Notes: generated by a model not told the origin, from the letters alone. 32,128 bases of DNA from Nitrososphaerota archaeon (GCA_013288145.1 JABDCJ010000031.1:1-32128); one strand, 5' to 3'; numbered from the stretch's first letter, positions 7,407 through 15,318 are shown. Numbers and translations: made by a program.

Positions 7407-7829
7407 TCAGCTGTTGTTGAAGGAATCTAGGGAATTCTTTCGACTGGAGTACTCTTTGTGCATCTTGTCGACCGACCTGCGGTTTATTCTTCCCTTGTGA
7501 GGGACAAATCCTCCGCTGAATCCTGCAGGTATGTGCATCAGCTCGTGGATGACTACCTTTTCTTTTTCAGTTTCATCTAGCCGGTCAAATTCTTCAGATA
7601 ATACTTCGATGATGTAATGGGGCTTCATTCCGAGCGCGTCGAACCAGATTCGACCCATCCCATGAATCCGCGCCTGAACTCGCCTAGCCTTGCTCCCCTG
7701 ACTCCGATAAAAGTGCAGGCGGTCAGTATCAATGTAGTTCAGGGATAGCGCCCTAATTACCGATGATGCGATCACTTCGACATCCGGTGCTCTCTGGTAA
7801 GAAATCAAGGAAAAAGATACGCCCCGCAA
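7407..7829 (-). CDS. Small putative zinc metallopeptidase (COG4900-like)
   Basis: Up to 140 residues. The key motif is VVIHELMHIPAGFSGG, with the HExxH zinc site (HELMH) followed by a glycine-rich turn and PHKG, as in archaeal predicted metallopeptidases of the COG4900 type. No signal peptide or membrane segment is seen, so it is probably cytosolic. The longest frame begins at a TTG at 7829 that sits inside a GC-rich hairpin; a TTG at 7808, just downstream of a T-run, would give 133 residues beginning ISYQRAPDV and is likely closer to the true start. The upstream gene on the same strand is a flavoprotein reductase; no functional link is evident. Substrate is unknown. Confidence 0.7.
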   Translation of the reverse strand: MRGVSFSLISYQRAPDVEVIASSVIRALSLNYIDTDRLHFYRSQGSKARRVQARIHGMGRIWFDALGMKPHYIIEVLSEEFDRLDETEKEKVVIHELMHIPAGFSGGFVPHKGRINRRSVDKMHKEYSSRKNSLDSFNNS

Positions 7830-7838
7830 CCCGGGGCG
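7820..7838 (-). terminator. Perfect 7-bp GC hairpin followed by a T-run
   Basis: CGCCCCG and CGGGGCG flank the loop CAACC (plus strand). On the minus strand the hairpin follows the reductase stop and is followed by TATCTTTTTC before the metallopeptidase frame. It could end or attenuate the reductase transcript, or fold around the next ribosome-binding region. Confidence 0.35.
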
Positions 7839-7846
7839 AATCGGAA

Positions 7847-8866
7847 TTAAAAGTTAGATATGATTTCTTTAAAATCAGCTAAATGTACTTCGAGACCAAA
7901 GCGATCTTCCATCTTCTTCATTTCCCGATAAGTCCTCAGCATGAGAGGAAGGTGCTTTACCATGCTGAACTTGCCTTCAAATTTCAGCTTGATAATGTCG
8001 TAGACGTAGTTGAAGTACTCGAACTTTTCCAGGACTGCCTTCCTATATGCGGGAAGGTCATTCAAATTTTTGCAAAGTAGATCCGCACACTGCAAACTGG
8101 GAATGATGCCCTCTCCCAATAACGGGAAAACCGTACCAATAGACTCGCCGCAGCCGACGACGTTTCCGATGTAAAACGGCTCGCAATATTTTGGAGGTGA
8201 TATCCGAATCGGTCTGCCAATTTTCTTCATGATCTTTCCCGGATTGTCTGAGTTGAACTTGTCCAGGAACTCGTTGTGGTGCTTTTGAAAGTCGCCCGCT
8301 CCAACATAGGCAAGACCATTCTCGAGCGGAAAGTACCAGAAGTAGCCACTGAGACCGTCAAACGGTTTGATGAAGAAATCCTTGTAAGGGGTTTTCTCTT
8401 TACCATAATCCATTCTATACTCAACGCAAGGGACCCAGAGATCCTCTTTCACTTTCGGCAAAAATGCGCGGTGGATGCTCGTGCAATCAATAATCATATC
8501 ATAGTTTTCGTCCTTCAACAATGATGGCGTTGCCTTGATACCGAACTTCGCTTTTTTTCCTTTAGTTAGATCAGTTTCAAGCTGGTGCTTGTCGTACGTT
8601 ACCAGTCCGATCAGTGGGATCCTTCTGAACTTGCCACTGCCAACATCGACCACCATTTCCTTGCCGTCGAACAGGACATACTTTTCAAAATCAATTCCGA
8701 GAGGCGTCATGAATTTCCGCAACTCATTCTTCGAAGTACCCCAAGCGCAAACAGCTTGGAACTCTCCCTCCTTCTGCATCTCGTAACCGGTGACGTCATG
8801 CTCCTGGCTCAAACGATTTAGGAGATAACTTCCCGCGACGCCTAGGCCGACGATAGCAATGCGCAT
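7847..8866 (-). CDS. FAD-dependent oxidoreductase of the geranylgeranyl reductase family
   Basis: 339 residues from ATG 8866. An N-terminal FAD/NAD-binding Rossmann motif (IVGLGVAGSYLL, residues 4-15) is followed by YDKHQLETDL in the substrate domain and by GCGESIGTVFPLLGEGI, the conserved FAD-contact segment of this family. Well-studied relatives saturate the isoprenoid chains of archaeal lipids or of menaquinone; others have unknown substrates. No membrane segment is evident, so it is probably a peripheral enzyme. It is transcribed towards the small metallopeptidase gene and diverges from the histone gene. The family call is safe; the exact substrate is not. Confidence 0.8.
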   Translation of the reverse strand: MRIAIVGLGVAGSYLLNRLSQEHDVTGYEMQKEGEFQAVCAWGTSKNELRKFMTPLGIDFEKYVLFDGKEMVVDVGSGKFRRIPLIGLVTYDKHQLETDLTKGKKAKFGIKATPSLLKDENYDMIIDCTSIHRAFLPKVKEDLWVPCVEYRMDYGKEKTPYKDFFIKPFDGLSGYFWYFPLENGLAYVGAGDFQKHHNEFLDKFNSDNPGKIMKKIGRPIRISPPKYCEPFYIGNVVGCGESIGTVFPLLGEGIIPSLQCADLLCKNLNDLPAYRKAVLEKFEYFNYVYDIIKLKFEGKFSMVKHLPLMLRTYREMKKMEDRFGLEVHLADFKEIISNF

Positions 8867-8940
8867 TTTTAGACTCTCTGGACAGAGATCAAGATAGGCT
8901 CATCAGTGTATTTCTGCTTTTTAGGTAGCATCGCCCAAAG

Positions 8941-8948
8941 TTAAAATA
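8941..8948 (+). promoter_or_regulatory. TATA-like box of the histone gene
   Basis: TTAAAATA lies about 42-49 bases before the TTG at 8990, giving a short leader that contains GAGGAG about 10 bases before the start codon. That purine tract is a plausible ribosome-binding site supporting the TTG start. Confidence 0.45.
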
Positions 8949-8989
8949 CGGTACAGCATTCGGTTTCCTTTCTGAGGAGTCTCGCTCTT

Positions 8990-9214
8990 TTGTCGGAAAC
9001 AGAATTCGGTCTGGCCGCGGTATACCGAATCATAAAAAAATCAGGAGCCGAACGCGTTAGTGATGAAGCGGCCGAAGAGCTTCGACGCGTAGTTGAAGAA
9101 GTCGCGAACAAGGTTGCAAAGCAGGCGACAGAACTTTCCGTACATGCTGGGAGACACACGGTAAAAGCCTCCGATGTGAGGCTCGCCGCAAAGAATATCC
9201 TCAGCGGCGAATAA
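8990..9214 (+). CDS. Archaeal histone
   Basis: 74 residues, close to the HMfB-type length, made of one histone fold: helix 1 FGLAAVYRIIKKSG, loop AERVS, long central helix from DEAAEELRRVV to the SVHAGRHTVK loop, and final helix VRLAAKNIL. Conserved features include the RVS loop, an arginine/lysine pair in the AGRHTV loop and the absence of eukaryote-like tails. Archaeal histones form dimers and longer hypernucleosomes that wrap DNA. The start is a TTG preceded by GAGGAG at about 10 bases. It ends 16 bases before the intron-bearing tRNA-Glu gene on the same strand. Confidence 0.95.
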   Translation: MSETEFGLAAVYRIIKKSGAERVSDEAAEELRRVVEEVANKVAKQATELSVHAGRHTVKASDVRLAAKNILSGE

Positions 9215-9230
9215 CTGTCTGTAAGAAATA

Positions 9231-9396
9231 GCTCCGGTGGTGTAGTCCGGCCTCGGTTCACGGTGGAAAAAGTCCCATCGGAGCCTAACGGAAAAGCATA
9301 GTGGCCTCTCGTCCATCGTTCGGGGGAGAAATCTCTTTTTGCGCAGAAAAGGAGACTCTATAGTCACTGACCCGGGTTCAAATCCCGGCCGGAGCA
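9231..9396 (+). tRNA. tRNA-Glu(CTC) with two introns
   Basis: Acceptor GCTCCGG (9231-9237) pairs with CCGGAGC (9389-9395), discriminator A. D stem GTGT (9240-9243) pairs with GCAT (9296-9299); T arm is CCGGG/TTCAAAT/CCCGG (9372-9388). A D-loop intron at 9252-9294 (43 nt) has a bulge-helix-bulge site with central helix TCCG/CGGA; splicing leaves the loop AGTCCGGCA. Anticodon stem GTGGC (9301-9305) pairs with GTCAC (9363-9367); the loop begins CTCTCG with anticodon CTC at 9308-9310. About 50 further bases (about 9312-9361) must be removed at the canonical site after base 37; its 5' side can pair CTCT/GGAG, but the 3' cut is not cleanly defined. CCA is not encoded. Confidence 0.85.
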
Positions 9397-9528
9397 CTTT
9401 ACCTATTGGTTAAATGCCCCTCTGCCCTACATCCTTTGTTCATTTTGCATTAAGTTTCGAGTTCTTGTATGATTGCTCAAATGGGCAGAACCAAGCCCCT
9501 GTCCCCTTGTTCGTGGCTCACCAAATTT

Positions 9529-10337
9529 TCAAGAGAGGAATTCCTTCAGTACCGGGGCAAGAGCCTCAGGTTGGACATCATGTGTCTGCCCTTGCAAACT
9601 TCGAATCTGTGCATTCGGAAATGCTTCCTTTAGCTCCTGAGCTGAAGCCTGCAAGAACTGCGGACTGGCTCCTCCAACAAGTACGAGGGTCGGCATCAAG
9701 ATCCGTGATGCCCGGACTTTAGGCATGGAGAATCCATCGCCCAGGGCAATGCTGTCATACTCGAGGGTCGGTGCGACTGCCTCGAAATCTTTCCAGACGG
9801 GAGCATGCCGCATTCCTTGAATTTGTTCATTCGGAACTCCCACGAGCTTCATGAATAATTCCAAGGCACCCGTCCTGTCACCAGCCGACAGCACCTTCAT
9901 CAAACCGCTCTGGTACTCGCTTGCCCGCTGATGAGTTGCATCATCTGTTGAATAAGGAATTTCGTATAGTACGAGCTTCTCGACCTTTCTGTCGAGTTTA
10001 GCGGCTGCCTCAAGGGCCAGCGCCCCCCGGATGAGATTCCGTAAAGAGAGGCTGAGCCTCCTGCCACCTGGTCGATCAGTGCTTCAATGTCTTCGATCTC
10101 ACGCTCGAGAGAAAAGGGTAACATGTCCGTGCTCGCACCACGTCCGCGGCGATCATAGGCAACTACCGTAAAAATAGATGAAAGACGTTCAGGTAAATCA
10201 GACCAAGATAATCTCGTGCCTAGCGCACCCGGCACAAGTATGATAGCAGGACCACGACCAACTTTGTCGTAAGCAATCTCCGTGTCATCTTTAGAAAATA
10301 TGCGTGCTGGTTTCTCGTTAGTGCTTTCTTTGTCCAT
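9529..10337 (-). pseudogene. Alpha/beta hydrolase broken by a one-base frameshift
   Basis: From ATG 10337 the frame reads through PAIILVPGALG (oxyanion loop), VVAYDRRGRGAS and the nucleophile elbow YGISSGG, then goes out of frame. Inserting one G into the six-G run (plus strand C-run, 10023-10028) restores ALALEAAAKLDRKVEKLVLY and joins the downstream frame, which carries the cap helices, PTLVLVGG and the catalytic histidine in QTHDVQPEAL, ending at 9529. The intact protein would be about 269 residues, normal for small esterases or lactonase-like hydrolases. The lesion lies in a homopolymer, so a sequencing error is as likely as a real mutation. An AT-rich TATA box at 10361-10368 supports the ATG start. 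Confidence 0.8.
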
Positions 10338-10693
10338 GGTTTCCACAATGCCACTTGTAGTATAAAATTGGTTATGCCCCAAAGGGAGTCTTGTACCGTT
10401 GATCAGAGAACGGGAGTCTCTGGCAAAACTTCTTCTCCTAGCCCTGGACCTCTTCATTTTTGAAGAGTGCTGGGGAAAGTCGAACACTAGACTCTCGTGA
10501 ATTCACCGGATGTTGAAATCCTGGCTGATGATATCGGCCAGTTTACCGAAGAGCCTAGAAGGTCGGATTCTTGAAATGCAGCACTAACCACGGAATCGCG
10601 GGATTTGCAATCTTTGTACTGCACTAGCTCAACCTCGAGCGTTTCATTAATTCCTAGCGACAACATCCCAGTCGGAACACATCCCGCTCGACG
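10338..10693. other. Gene-poor stretch between hydrolase and ankyrin gene
   Basis: About 356 bases. It holds the hydrolase promoter (TATA-like box at 10361-10368). Otherwise only short frames are seen, including a 25-codon GTG frame at about 10497 reading VNSPDVEILADDIGQ, which might be a worn gene remnant but is not recognisable. No repeat, tRNA or hairpin stands out. Confidence 0.4.
10361..10368 (-). promoter_or_regulatory. TATA-like box of the hydrolase gene
   Basis: TATAAAAT on the plus strand (ATTTTATA on the coding strand), 24-31 bases before the ATG at 10337, the leaderless spacing. Confidence 0.5.
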
Positions 10694-11428
10694 CTAATCG
10701 GAAGCCGAAAGCAATGAGATGATCCACTCACTATTGGTGGACTGCCGGACAGTCTTGGCTCGTCCATCGTGGTCACCTGGATCGGCACCTGCTCCGAGCA
10801 ACAGCTTGATGATTTCTCTTTGTTGATTTTTCGACTCTTGCGAACCTGTGCCACCCCTTCCAGTATTCTGTACGGCAAGGTGTAGGGGCGTCGAACCATT
10901 TTTGTTTTTGAGCCGCACGTTGGCTCCATTTCTGAGTAAGGATTCGACAGCCTTCGCGCAACGCTGGCGAACAGCACGATGCAAGGGAGTTACACCATTA
11001 ATGTTCATACCATTCGGATCGGCTCCCTTTCTGACTAGGAAATCTATCATTTTGAATTGTGCCATCGGATCCCAATTTCTTAATCCAGGTCCACCGTCGG
11101 CGGCGTAATGTAGGGGCTCAGCTCCACGCCGATTTCTCGCTTCAACTCTGGCTCCTCTAGTAACGAGTATCTTAGCGATACCTAGACGATAACCTGCTGC
11201 CGCCGCATGAAGTGGCGTGTCACCCGAAACCAAGTAATGACCGATTTCTTCTAAATAGAAATCTGCTGCTCTTTGCCGAGTCGCTCCTGAGGAAAGATTC
11301 TGACTGGAAAGAGTAGATGAGGAGTTTATCAATGTCTTCGCTTGGACGACATTGTCACTTACTATTGCTTGTATTAGCAACATCAAGGAAGAGTTATCAA
11401 TCTTTGAATTAGTTGAAAGCTTAGGCAA
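10694..11428 (-). CDS. Ankyrin-repeat protein
   Basis: 244 residues from TTG 11428; internal starts are possible because the first 60 residues look unstructured. At least four ankyrin units are visible: GDTPLHAAAAGYRLGIAKIL, GAEPLHYAADGG, GVTPLHRAVRQRCAKAVESL and GSTPLHLAVQNTGRG, each followed by a turn of the RGARVEARN or GADPN type. Ankyrin arrays bind proteins; there is no enzymatic domain, signal peptide or membrane segment here. The gene stands alone between a broken hydrolase and the Fap7-like gene and reads away from the latter. Lateral acquisition is possible but not shown by the sequence alone. Confidence 0.88.
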   Translation of the reverse strand: MPKLSTNSKIDNSSLMLLIQAIVSDNVVQAKTLINSSSTLSSQNLSSGATRQRAADFYLEEIGHYLVSGDTPLHAAAAGYRLGIAKILVTRGARVEARNRRGAEPLHYAADGGPGLRNWDPMAQFKMIDFLVRKGADPNGMNINGVTPLHRAVRQRCAKAVESLLRNGANVRLKNKNGSTPLHLAVQNTGRGGTGSQESKNQQREIIKLLLGAGADPGDHDGRAKTVRQSTNSEWIISLLSASD

Positions 11429-11483
11429 ACTGAAAATACAATCATCTCTTAGAGACAGTTACAAGTCTCAAGTCTCAATGCTG

Positions 11484-11493
11484 CTTTAAAATA
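11484..11493 (+). promoter_or_regulatory. TATA-like box of the Fap7-like gene
   Basis: CTTTAAAATA lies 22-31 bases before the TTG at 11515, consistent with a leaderless message. Just upstream, CTTAGAGAC and GTCTCAAG form an imperfect inverted repeat (about 11447-11471) that might be an operator. Confidence 0.45.
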
Positions 11494-11514
11494 AGATAGG
11501 TCTAAAGTTTTCAT

Positions 11515-12138
11515 TTGCGTGTAGGACTCACAGGTTCGCCGGGGACTGGAAAGAAAACTGTCGGAAGGATTCTTTCCAAGTTTTCCGGCTTGGAATTTGT
11601 TTCAATAAATGATTTTGCGATAGAAAATGGATTTGCAAAGCGCCTAGGAATCGAATACGTTGTTGACACAAGGAAGATCAAGGGAAAAATCAAAACGAAA
11701 GACAGAATCATCGCCGGTCATCTTCTTCCCTACGTCGTGCCAAACAAAGATCTGGATCGGGTATTCGTACTCCGATGTTCGCCGATAAAACTGCGAGAGC
11801 GGTACCTGGAAAGAGATTACCCTGAAGAAAAAATCGTTGAGAACCTTGAGGGGGAATTCATAGGTTTAATCTCATCAGAGTGCGCCAAAATATATACTCT
11901 AAATAAAATAGCGGAGTTCGATACTACTAGAGTCAAGCCTGAAACAGTCGGTCGAAGAGCGCTCGATGTCGTTAAGGGGAAGGCGACTCCCACATTCGGC
12001 GCGATCGACTGGATTGCTAAATCGGCGACTTATTCTGGATTCAGGGAAATGACACTCCAGGGCAAATGCAATAGATTTAACATACCAAAAAGGATAACTA
12101 GATTTGCCAATCCAAAGGCGCGTAAAAGTAGATATTAG
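11515..12138 (+). CDS. Fap7/AK6-type P-loop kinase
   Basis: 207 residues from TTG 11515. The P-loop GSPGTGKKT is at residues 7-15, followed by a short NMP-binding region and the family segment VFVLRCSPIKLRERYLERDY, then EKIVENLEGEFIGLISSE. Fap7 (AK6 in humans) is an adenylate kinase-like ATPase that helps the small ribosomal subunit mature, acting with uS11. The tail after residue about 155 (GAIDWIAKS onwards) extends beyond the common core of about 175-180 residues. The next gene, a COG1340 coiled-coil protein, starts 30 bases downstream and may share the transcript. Confidence 0.8.
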   Translation: MRVGLTGSPGTGKKTVGRILSKFSGLEFVSINDFAIENGFAKRLGIEYVVDTRKIKGKIKTKDRIIAGHLLPYVVPNKDLDRVFVLRCSPIKLRERYLERDYPEEKIVENLEGEFIGLISSECAKIYTLNKIAEFDTTRVKPETVGRRALDVVKGKATPTFGAIDWIAKSATYSGFREMTLQGKCNRFNIPKRITRFANPKARKSRY

Positions 12139-12168
12139 ACTGTTAAGGAAAGGTGAATTCTGCGAATA

Positions 12169-13038
12169 ATGCAACCTCAAGGGGAGGTTGATTTAGAGGC
12201 GTTAAGCCAAAAGATCGATTCTCTCGCCGCTCAAAGGCTCGATATGATCAACGAATACCGTAGGTTGGATCAGAGGAGACGCGAGATCAGAAAAGAAATC
12301 AGAGATTTTACTGAGAAGATTAACGCCGATAGAAAGTCGCTTGATGATTATTACGAAAAACTTGGCACCTTCAAAGCTAACAGAAGGGAACTCCTGACAA
12401 AGATTCGCGAGATCAAGGCAAAATCCGACGAAGTGGACAAGGTCCTGAAGGGCTTTGAGAAAAACGTTCCTCGCGGTGGAGAAGCGCTGGATGAAAGGCG
12501 CAAAAAGGCCGAATGGCGATTACAAACTGAACGTCTATCTCGCGACGAGGAAAAGCAGCTCGTCAGCGTGATCAAGGATCTCGAGACGAAGCTCAAAGCA
12601 TGGAAGAAAGCAGATTCAACGAGACAAGAGCGCTCCGTCCTAATCAGCCAGATCAGGGCGCTAAAGACAAAACTCGACGAGATGAATCATTTCAGGACCG
12701 AAAATGATGCAGAGGTAAGAGCCAAACACGAACGAGTTGCAACTATGCTTAATCAAAGGCACCTATTGTTCCAGGAGATAGAAGGCATCAACAACACTCT
12801 CATGGAGCTTGACGCGAACATTACAAAGGCAACCGGCGACTTGGACGTCCTTAGAAATCAGAGGCGCAATCAGCTCGATGGACGCAGGTCTAGAGATTAC
12901 GAGTCAAACAAAGCGAGGACTCGCCAGATTGTCGACAAGGCAAGAGACGAGGCGCGCAAGAAATACGAACAGGGCGAGAAACTAAGTTTGGACGAATTGA
13001 AGCTAGTATTCGCCGATGACAACGAGGTCCTAAAGTAG
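12169..13038 (+). CDS. Coiled-coil protein of the COG1340 type
   Basis: 289 residues from ATG 12169, with AAGGTG about 15 bases upstream. Nearly the whole protein is predicted coiled coil: charged heptad-like runs extend from IDSLAAQRLDMINEY to the end, very rich in Lys, Arg, Glu and Asp, with no cysteine cluster, nucleotide motif or membrane segment. Archaeal proteins of this kind are widespread and of unknown function; some are carelessly labelled phosphoserine phosphatase. A charged C-terminal part with KARDEARKKYEQGEKLSLDEL resembles the ribosome-hugging coiled-coil proteins of archaea. Position after a Fap7-like ribosome-maturation kinase suggests, weakly, a ribosomal context. Confidence 0.7.
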   Translation: MQPQGEVDLEALSQKIDSLAAQRLDMINEYRRLDQRRREIRKEIRDFTEKINADRKSLDDYYEKLGTFKANRRELLTKIREIKAKSDEVDKVLKGFEKNVPRGGEALDERRKKAEWRLQTERLSRDEEKQLVSVIKDLETKLKAWKKADSTRQERSVLISQIRALKTKLDEMNHFRTENDAEVRAKHERVATMLNQRHLLFQEIEGINNTLMELDANITKATGDLDVLRNQRRNQLDGRRSRDYESNKARTRQIVDKARDEARKKYEQGEKLSLDELKLVFADDNEVLK

Positions 13039-13112
13039 GTCAGGAAAAAGAAATGCGAATCACCGTTCTGCATTCTTTCTGAGCAAAGACATTCCCATTC
13101 AGTCGTACGATT

Positions 13113-14300
13113 TTGTCCGGCAAAGAAAATCCATCCGGGAGTTCAAAGCCTTCACGTACGTTGCTAATCTGCGTCGATAGAGACGACGATATTGGTGTCA
13201 AAACCGGTGTAAAGACTCCAATAGTCGGCCGCGATGCTTGCATTGCTGCGGCTACTAAACTTTCCATAACAGACCCGGAGGAAGCTGATGCAAATGCGAT
13301 CTTCGCAGCAGTGAAAGAGTATGACTCTCTTCTATCCAAAGGAGAATTCTGTGAAGTCGTTACCGTTAGCGGTCTCTTCGAGAGGGGAGTTCTGGGTGAT
13401 AAGAAAATCCGAAATCAGGTCGCCGAGACCCTTAAGGGGTATCCGGCTGATTCAGCTGTTCTAGTCTCGGACGGAATCGAGGGTGAAGAGCTGGCTCCTG
13501 TACTCCAGAGTCTTGTACCTATAGTCTCGATTCGAAAGGTCATTGTTAAACACAGCCGATCTGTTGAGGAAAGCTACCAGGTTCTCGGCAGGTACCTTCG
13601 GATGCTCGTCTTCGATCCGAGGTATGCAAAGTACGCGCTCGGCGTACCGGGAATCATATTCGTCGCGCTGGTTCTGACACAGTATTTCTTTCCGCTCGTA
13701 CAGACTCCATTGATTCTTGTAGTTTTCATTGGTATCGTCTTCATCATCAGAGGTTTCGACATCGACCGCAAAATCGAATCCATCGGGAAGCTCTCAGCTA
13801 CCGGCTACTTGAGATTCTTCTCAGTCTTTGCAAGTGTCCTTATCGTCCTGGTGGGGATCGCCACTGGAGTTTCAATATTCTTTCCGACGAGCGGTACCAA
13901 TTGCGCGACTGGCAATCAGGCTTGCGCTCTCCTGCAGCAAGTTACCGAAAAACCCTCGCTCTTTCTTAACAAGGCGCCTACTATGGCAGGATATTTCATC
14001 CAGAACTCACAGCTTTTCGTATGGATGGGGATTGCGATCTACATTACAACAACTATTTTCTTCAACCTGATTCGACCTGGGACAAGAAGGATCGCGAGGT
14101 ACCTCGTGGAGCTTTTCGTTCTTGGGCTGCTTTACTTTCCGGTCGCTATCTTCGCAAACGTTCTGATCTCGCCCGGCAACAATAGCGATTTTTTCGTTGC
14201 GATCATCATGTTTGCCCTTGCGGTGAATTTTACCATCGCTGCCTACCTGTACCGGTTTTTCAGCCGGAGACGCAGGGAGACTCAAGCGATTGAAGTTTGA
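13113..14300 (+). CDS. DUF373 family membrane protein
   Basis: 395 residues from TTG 13113. The N-terminal soluble domain carries the family signature ICVDRDDDIGVKTGVKTPI (residues about 20-38), then FAAVKEYDSL and LVSDGIEGEE, and resembles a Toprim-like or nucleotide-binding fold. From about residue 176 the chain has six or seven hydrophobic segments, including GVPGIIFVALVLTQYFF, IGIVFIIRGF, FASVLIVLVGIATG, VWMGIAIYITTTIFF, LFVLGLLYFPVAIF and AIIMFALAVNFTIAAYL, ending in a basic tail. DUF373 is confined to archaea and its function is unknown. It is transcribed alone, followed by a 220-base spacer. Confidence 0.85.
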   Translation: MSGKENPSGSSKPSRTLLICVDRDDDIGVKTGVKTPIVGRDACIAAATKLSITDPEEADANAIFAAVKEYDSLLSKGEFCEVVTVSGLFERGVLGDKKIRNQVAETLKGYPADSAVLVSDGIEGEELAPVLQSLVPIVSIRKVIVKHSRSVEESYQVLGRYLRMLVFDPRYAKYALGVPGIIFVALVLTQYFFPLVQTPLILVVFIGIVFIIRGFDIDRKIESIGKLSATGYLRFFSVFASVLIVLVGIATGVSIFFPTSGTNCATGNQACALLQQVTEKPSLFLNKAPTMAGYFIQNSQLFVWMGIAIYITTTIFFNLIRPGTRRIARYLVELFVLGLLYFPVAIFANVLISPGNNSDFFVAIIMFALAVNFTIAAYLYRFFSRRRRETQAIEV

Positions 14301-14520
14301 TTAGCAAAAGTTTCTCCCGTTGAAATAAGGGCATAAAGTGGGTCAAGAGTTATAATGCCGAAACGTAAGTTGAGTTTCAAGGTATGGCTGGAAGTAGGCC
14401 CTGAAAGATAGGTTCGCGGTTAGCTCTGGCTACTGCCCCGAAGAAAGTTCGAGGGGAGCAATTGTGCTGAACAGTGAAATTGTATTCTTGAGTCTTCAAC
14501 CACGAACTTTTGATTTTTGA
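14301..14520 (+). ncRNA. Spacer with three possible hairpins before uppS
   Basis: A 220-base gap on the same strand as both neighbours. Three small stems can be drawn: GGCAT (14330-14334) with ATGCC (14355-14359), GAAAC (14360-14364) with GTTTC (14374-14378), and CCCC/GGGG plus GAA/TTC at 14436-14456 with a two-base bulge. It could be a structured leader of uppS, a small RNA, or ordinary spacer. It lacks the recognisable cores of SRP RNA and RNase P RNA. Confidence 0.2.
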
Positions 14521-15318
14521 GTGGTGATGTACGGCCAAATGCCAAATATTCTGAACTATCTCGGCGTTTACACCATTTACGAATCAATCTTATCGAGGAG
14601 CATCAAAAAGGGCGACGTACCCAAGCACATTGCCATCATATTAGATGGCAATAGAAGATGGGCAAGCAAGAAATCGATCGAACGAGTGATTGGCCATATC
14701 GAAGGCGCAAATACCGCGGAAGAGCTTCTGGAATGGTGTCACGAGATTGGCATCCGGACGATTACGCTATACCTTCTGTCCACGGAGAATCTGAACCGCA
14801 CTCCCGACGAATTGCAGGAGCTTTTTGAATTGTTTACAGAAAGACTGAACCGGCTATTGACAGATGAAAGGATCACGCGGTTCAAAGTAAGGGTCACAGC
14901 CATCGGACGGCTCGAGCTAGTCACGCCCAGGATGCGCCAAATATTGGACGAAATAGAGAAAAAAACCGCCGATTATTCAGATCACTTTCTTAACATCGCT
15001 ATCGCATATGGAGGGAGGACTGAAATCGTCGATTCCGTTAGGACGATCGCGAAACTTGTAAAGGAGGGGAAAATTTCTCCGGATGACATCGATCAGAAAA
15101 CAATCGAGCACTCGCTTTATACGTCGTATCTTCCGAACCCGGATCCTGATCTGGTTATTAGGACGTCCGGCGAGGAAAGGCTCTCGGGATTTCTTCTCTG
15201 GCAGAGTGCTTACTCCGAGCTGGTGTTTGTTGATGAGTACTGGCCGGACTTTCGCAAAATAGATCTCATGAGAGCTGTCCGAACCTATCAAAAGAGGACC
15301 AGACGGTTTGGACGATAG
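14521..15318 (+). CDS. uppS: Cis-prenyltransferase (undecaprenyl-diphosphate synthase family)
   Basis: 265 residues from GTG 14521; an ATG at 14527 is equally good. The catalytic Asp42 lies in HIAIILDGNRRWA, the family's first block; TLYLLSTENLNRTPDE follows, then LNIAIAYGGRTEIVD, and the C-terminal block RTSGEERLSGFLLWQSAYSE with the substrate- and magnesium-binding residues. The enzyme adds isopentenyl units in cis geometry to make the C50-C60 polyprenyl diphosphate that carries sugars in archaeal N-glycosylation and S-layer synthesis. In archaea the usual primer is geranylgeranyl diphosphate. This connects to the glycosyltransferase and nucleotide-sugar genes at the start of the window. 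Confidence 0.95.
   Translation: MVMYGQMPNILNYLGVYTIYESILSRSIKKGDVPKHIAIILDGNRRWASKKSIERVIGHIEGANTAEELLEWCHEIGIRTITLYLLSTENLNRTPDELQELFELFTERLNRLLTDERITRFKVRVTAIGRLELVTPRMRQILDEIEKKTADYSDHFLNIAIAYGGRTEIVDSVRTIAKLVKEGKISPDDIDQKTIEHSLYTSYLPNPDPDLVIRTSGEERLSGFLLWQSAYSELVFVDEYWPDFRKIDLMRAVRTYQKRTRRFGR

Noticed and set aside
9041..9397. Minus-strand frame across the histone gene and tRNA-Glu
   Set aside because: It lies antisense to two clear genes and its translation resembles no protein family.
9389..11514. Integrated element with attachment repeats at tRNA-Glu
   Set aside because: No duplicate of the tRNA 3' end, no integrase and no direct repeat flank the patch, so a mobile element is not called.
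14400..14480. SRP RNA or RNase P RNA in the spacer before uppS
   Set aside because: The GGGGAGCA and GAAGAAAGTTC stretches recall parts of these RNAs, but the matching partner motifs are missing and the spacer is too short for either full RNA.
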